A program made the translations under genes and the position numbers. Below, piece after piece: positions 5,941 through 6,088 of a DNA stretch of 6,088 nt. Within the stretch, counting starts at the first letter, position 1, and each line of letters opens with the position of its first letter. Origin of the DNA: Pseudomonadales bacterium (GTDB taxonomy: Bacteria; Pseudomonadota; Gammaproteobacteria; Pseudomonadales; DT-91). The notes beneath the pieces were generated by a model. The model was not told the origin of the DNA, did no database searches, and saw only the letters and a list, made by a program, of their open reading frames with translations. The DNA is taken from the NCBI GenBank assembly GCA_013215025.1, contig JABSRR010000176.1, positions 1 to 6,088 of the forward strand, given 5' to 3'.

Positions 5941-6088
5941 TTAGGTCTTTCTCGAGTAACGCAGAAACTCCATACTGAAGGATGCTTTACCCTGAGTTAT
6001 TGATCTTAGATGACCAACATAAGCAAACATCTTTACTAATGGTACTTCTGCAGCTATTACAGCAAAAGCTCCGTCAACCGACATACCG
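5941..6088 (-). CDS. elongation factor G-like protein, C-terminal fragment
   Basis: The minus strand from the right edge to a TAA at 5941-5943 encodes the last 48 residues of a larger protein whose start is outside the window. The sequence [12 protein letters not shown], then [19 protein letters not shown], matches the conserved end of EF-G domain V (remembered E. coli form: [32 protein letters not shown]). FSMEF suggests a second-type EF-G (FusA2-like), but this is inference. EF-G is the translocation GTPase of translation; the GTPase domain cannot be seen here. The protein ends at RYSRKT, roughly 10-15 residues earlier than usual. Skipping one base after the Tyr codon (5956-5958) opens a frame, [12 protein letters not shown], that resembles the usual tail (P-x-N motif) and ends at a TGA at 5892-5894. 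This points to a frameshift near the 3' end, from decay or sequencing error. Substitutions at usually fixed positions (K-M-F-A-Y for E-M-F-G-Y) also suggest a divergent or relaxed copy. Confidence 0.75.
   Translation of the reverse strand, partial: GMSVDGAFAVIAAEVPLVKMFAYVGHLRSITQGKASFSMEFLRYSRKT

Noticed and set aside
5914..6003. Plus-strand small open frame of 29 codons with AAGGG eight bases before its ATG.
   Set aside because: Most of it lies antisense to the EF-G-like coding sequence, which has clear family motifs; the product is not recognisable.
5982..6088. Plus-strand open frame from an ATG to the right edge, with a Leu/Gln-rich product.
   Set aside because: It is the antisense of the EF-G domain V segment, and its AAGG is directly against the ATG, too close for a ribosome binding site.

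Overview
The window looks like chromosomal DNA from a Gram-negative gammaproteobacterium of moderate GC, probably marine or environmental. The evidence is a KdsD enzyme for lipopolysaccharide Kdo synthesis, an E. coli-type SthA transhydrogenase, a YrbG-type exchanger of the kind usually found next to kdsD, a lipoprotein with a lipobox, and a periplasmic DUF1329 protein. I see no insertion sequence, integrase, tRNA, rRNA or CRISPR array.

Layout, left to right. (1) Positions 1-2510, minus strand: an apparent co-directional set read right to left. It holds a calcium/sodium antiporter (yrbG-like), arabinose-5-phosphate isomerase (kdsD) and a lipoprotein gene that runs off the left edge. A good extended -10 promoter lies just upstream of yrbG. 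A hairpin with a U-tract sits in the 143-base gap before kdsD and may lower or tune read-through. (2) Positions 2511-2795: a divergent intergenic region carrying the yrbG promoter, an imperfect inverted repeat vaguely like a Fur box, and the ribosome binding site that fixes the start of the next gene. (3) Positions 2796-4172, plus strand: a secreted DUF1329 family protein, apparently a single-gene transcript closed by a strong intrinsic terminator at 4229-4252. (4) Positions 4316-5713, minus strand: soluble pyridine nucleotide transhydrogenase (sthA), GTG start, converging on the DUF1329 gene. (5) Positions 5714-5940: the sthA upstream region, with a TetR-operator-like inverted repeat. (6) Positions 5941-6088, minus strand: the C-terminal end of an elongation factor G-like protein. 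It stops early, and the rest of its C-terminal tail seems to continue in another frame.

The genes do not form one pathway. The left block concerns the cell envelope (Kdo precursor, ion exchange, a lipoprotein). DUF1329 belongs to an envelope family usually paired with DUF1302. SthA balances NADPH and NADH in the cytosol. I found no convincing new system. The items most worth a second look are the frameshifted EF-G end, the lipoprotein in the place where kdsC/lptC would be expected after kdsD, and the possible operators upstream of DUF1329 and sthA.
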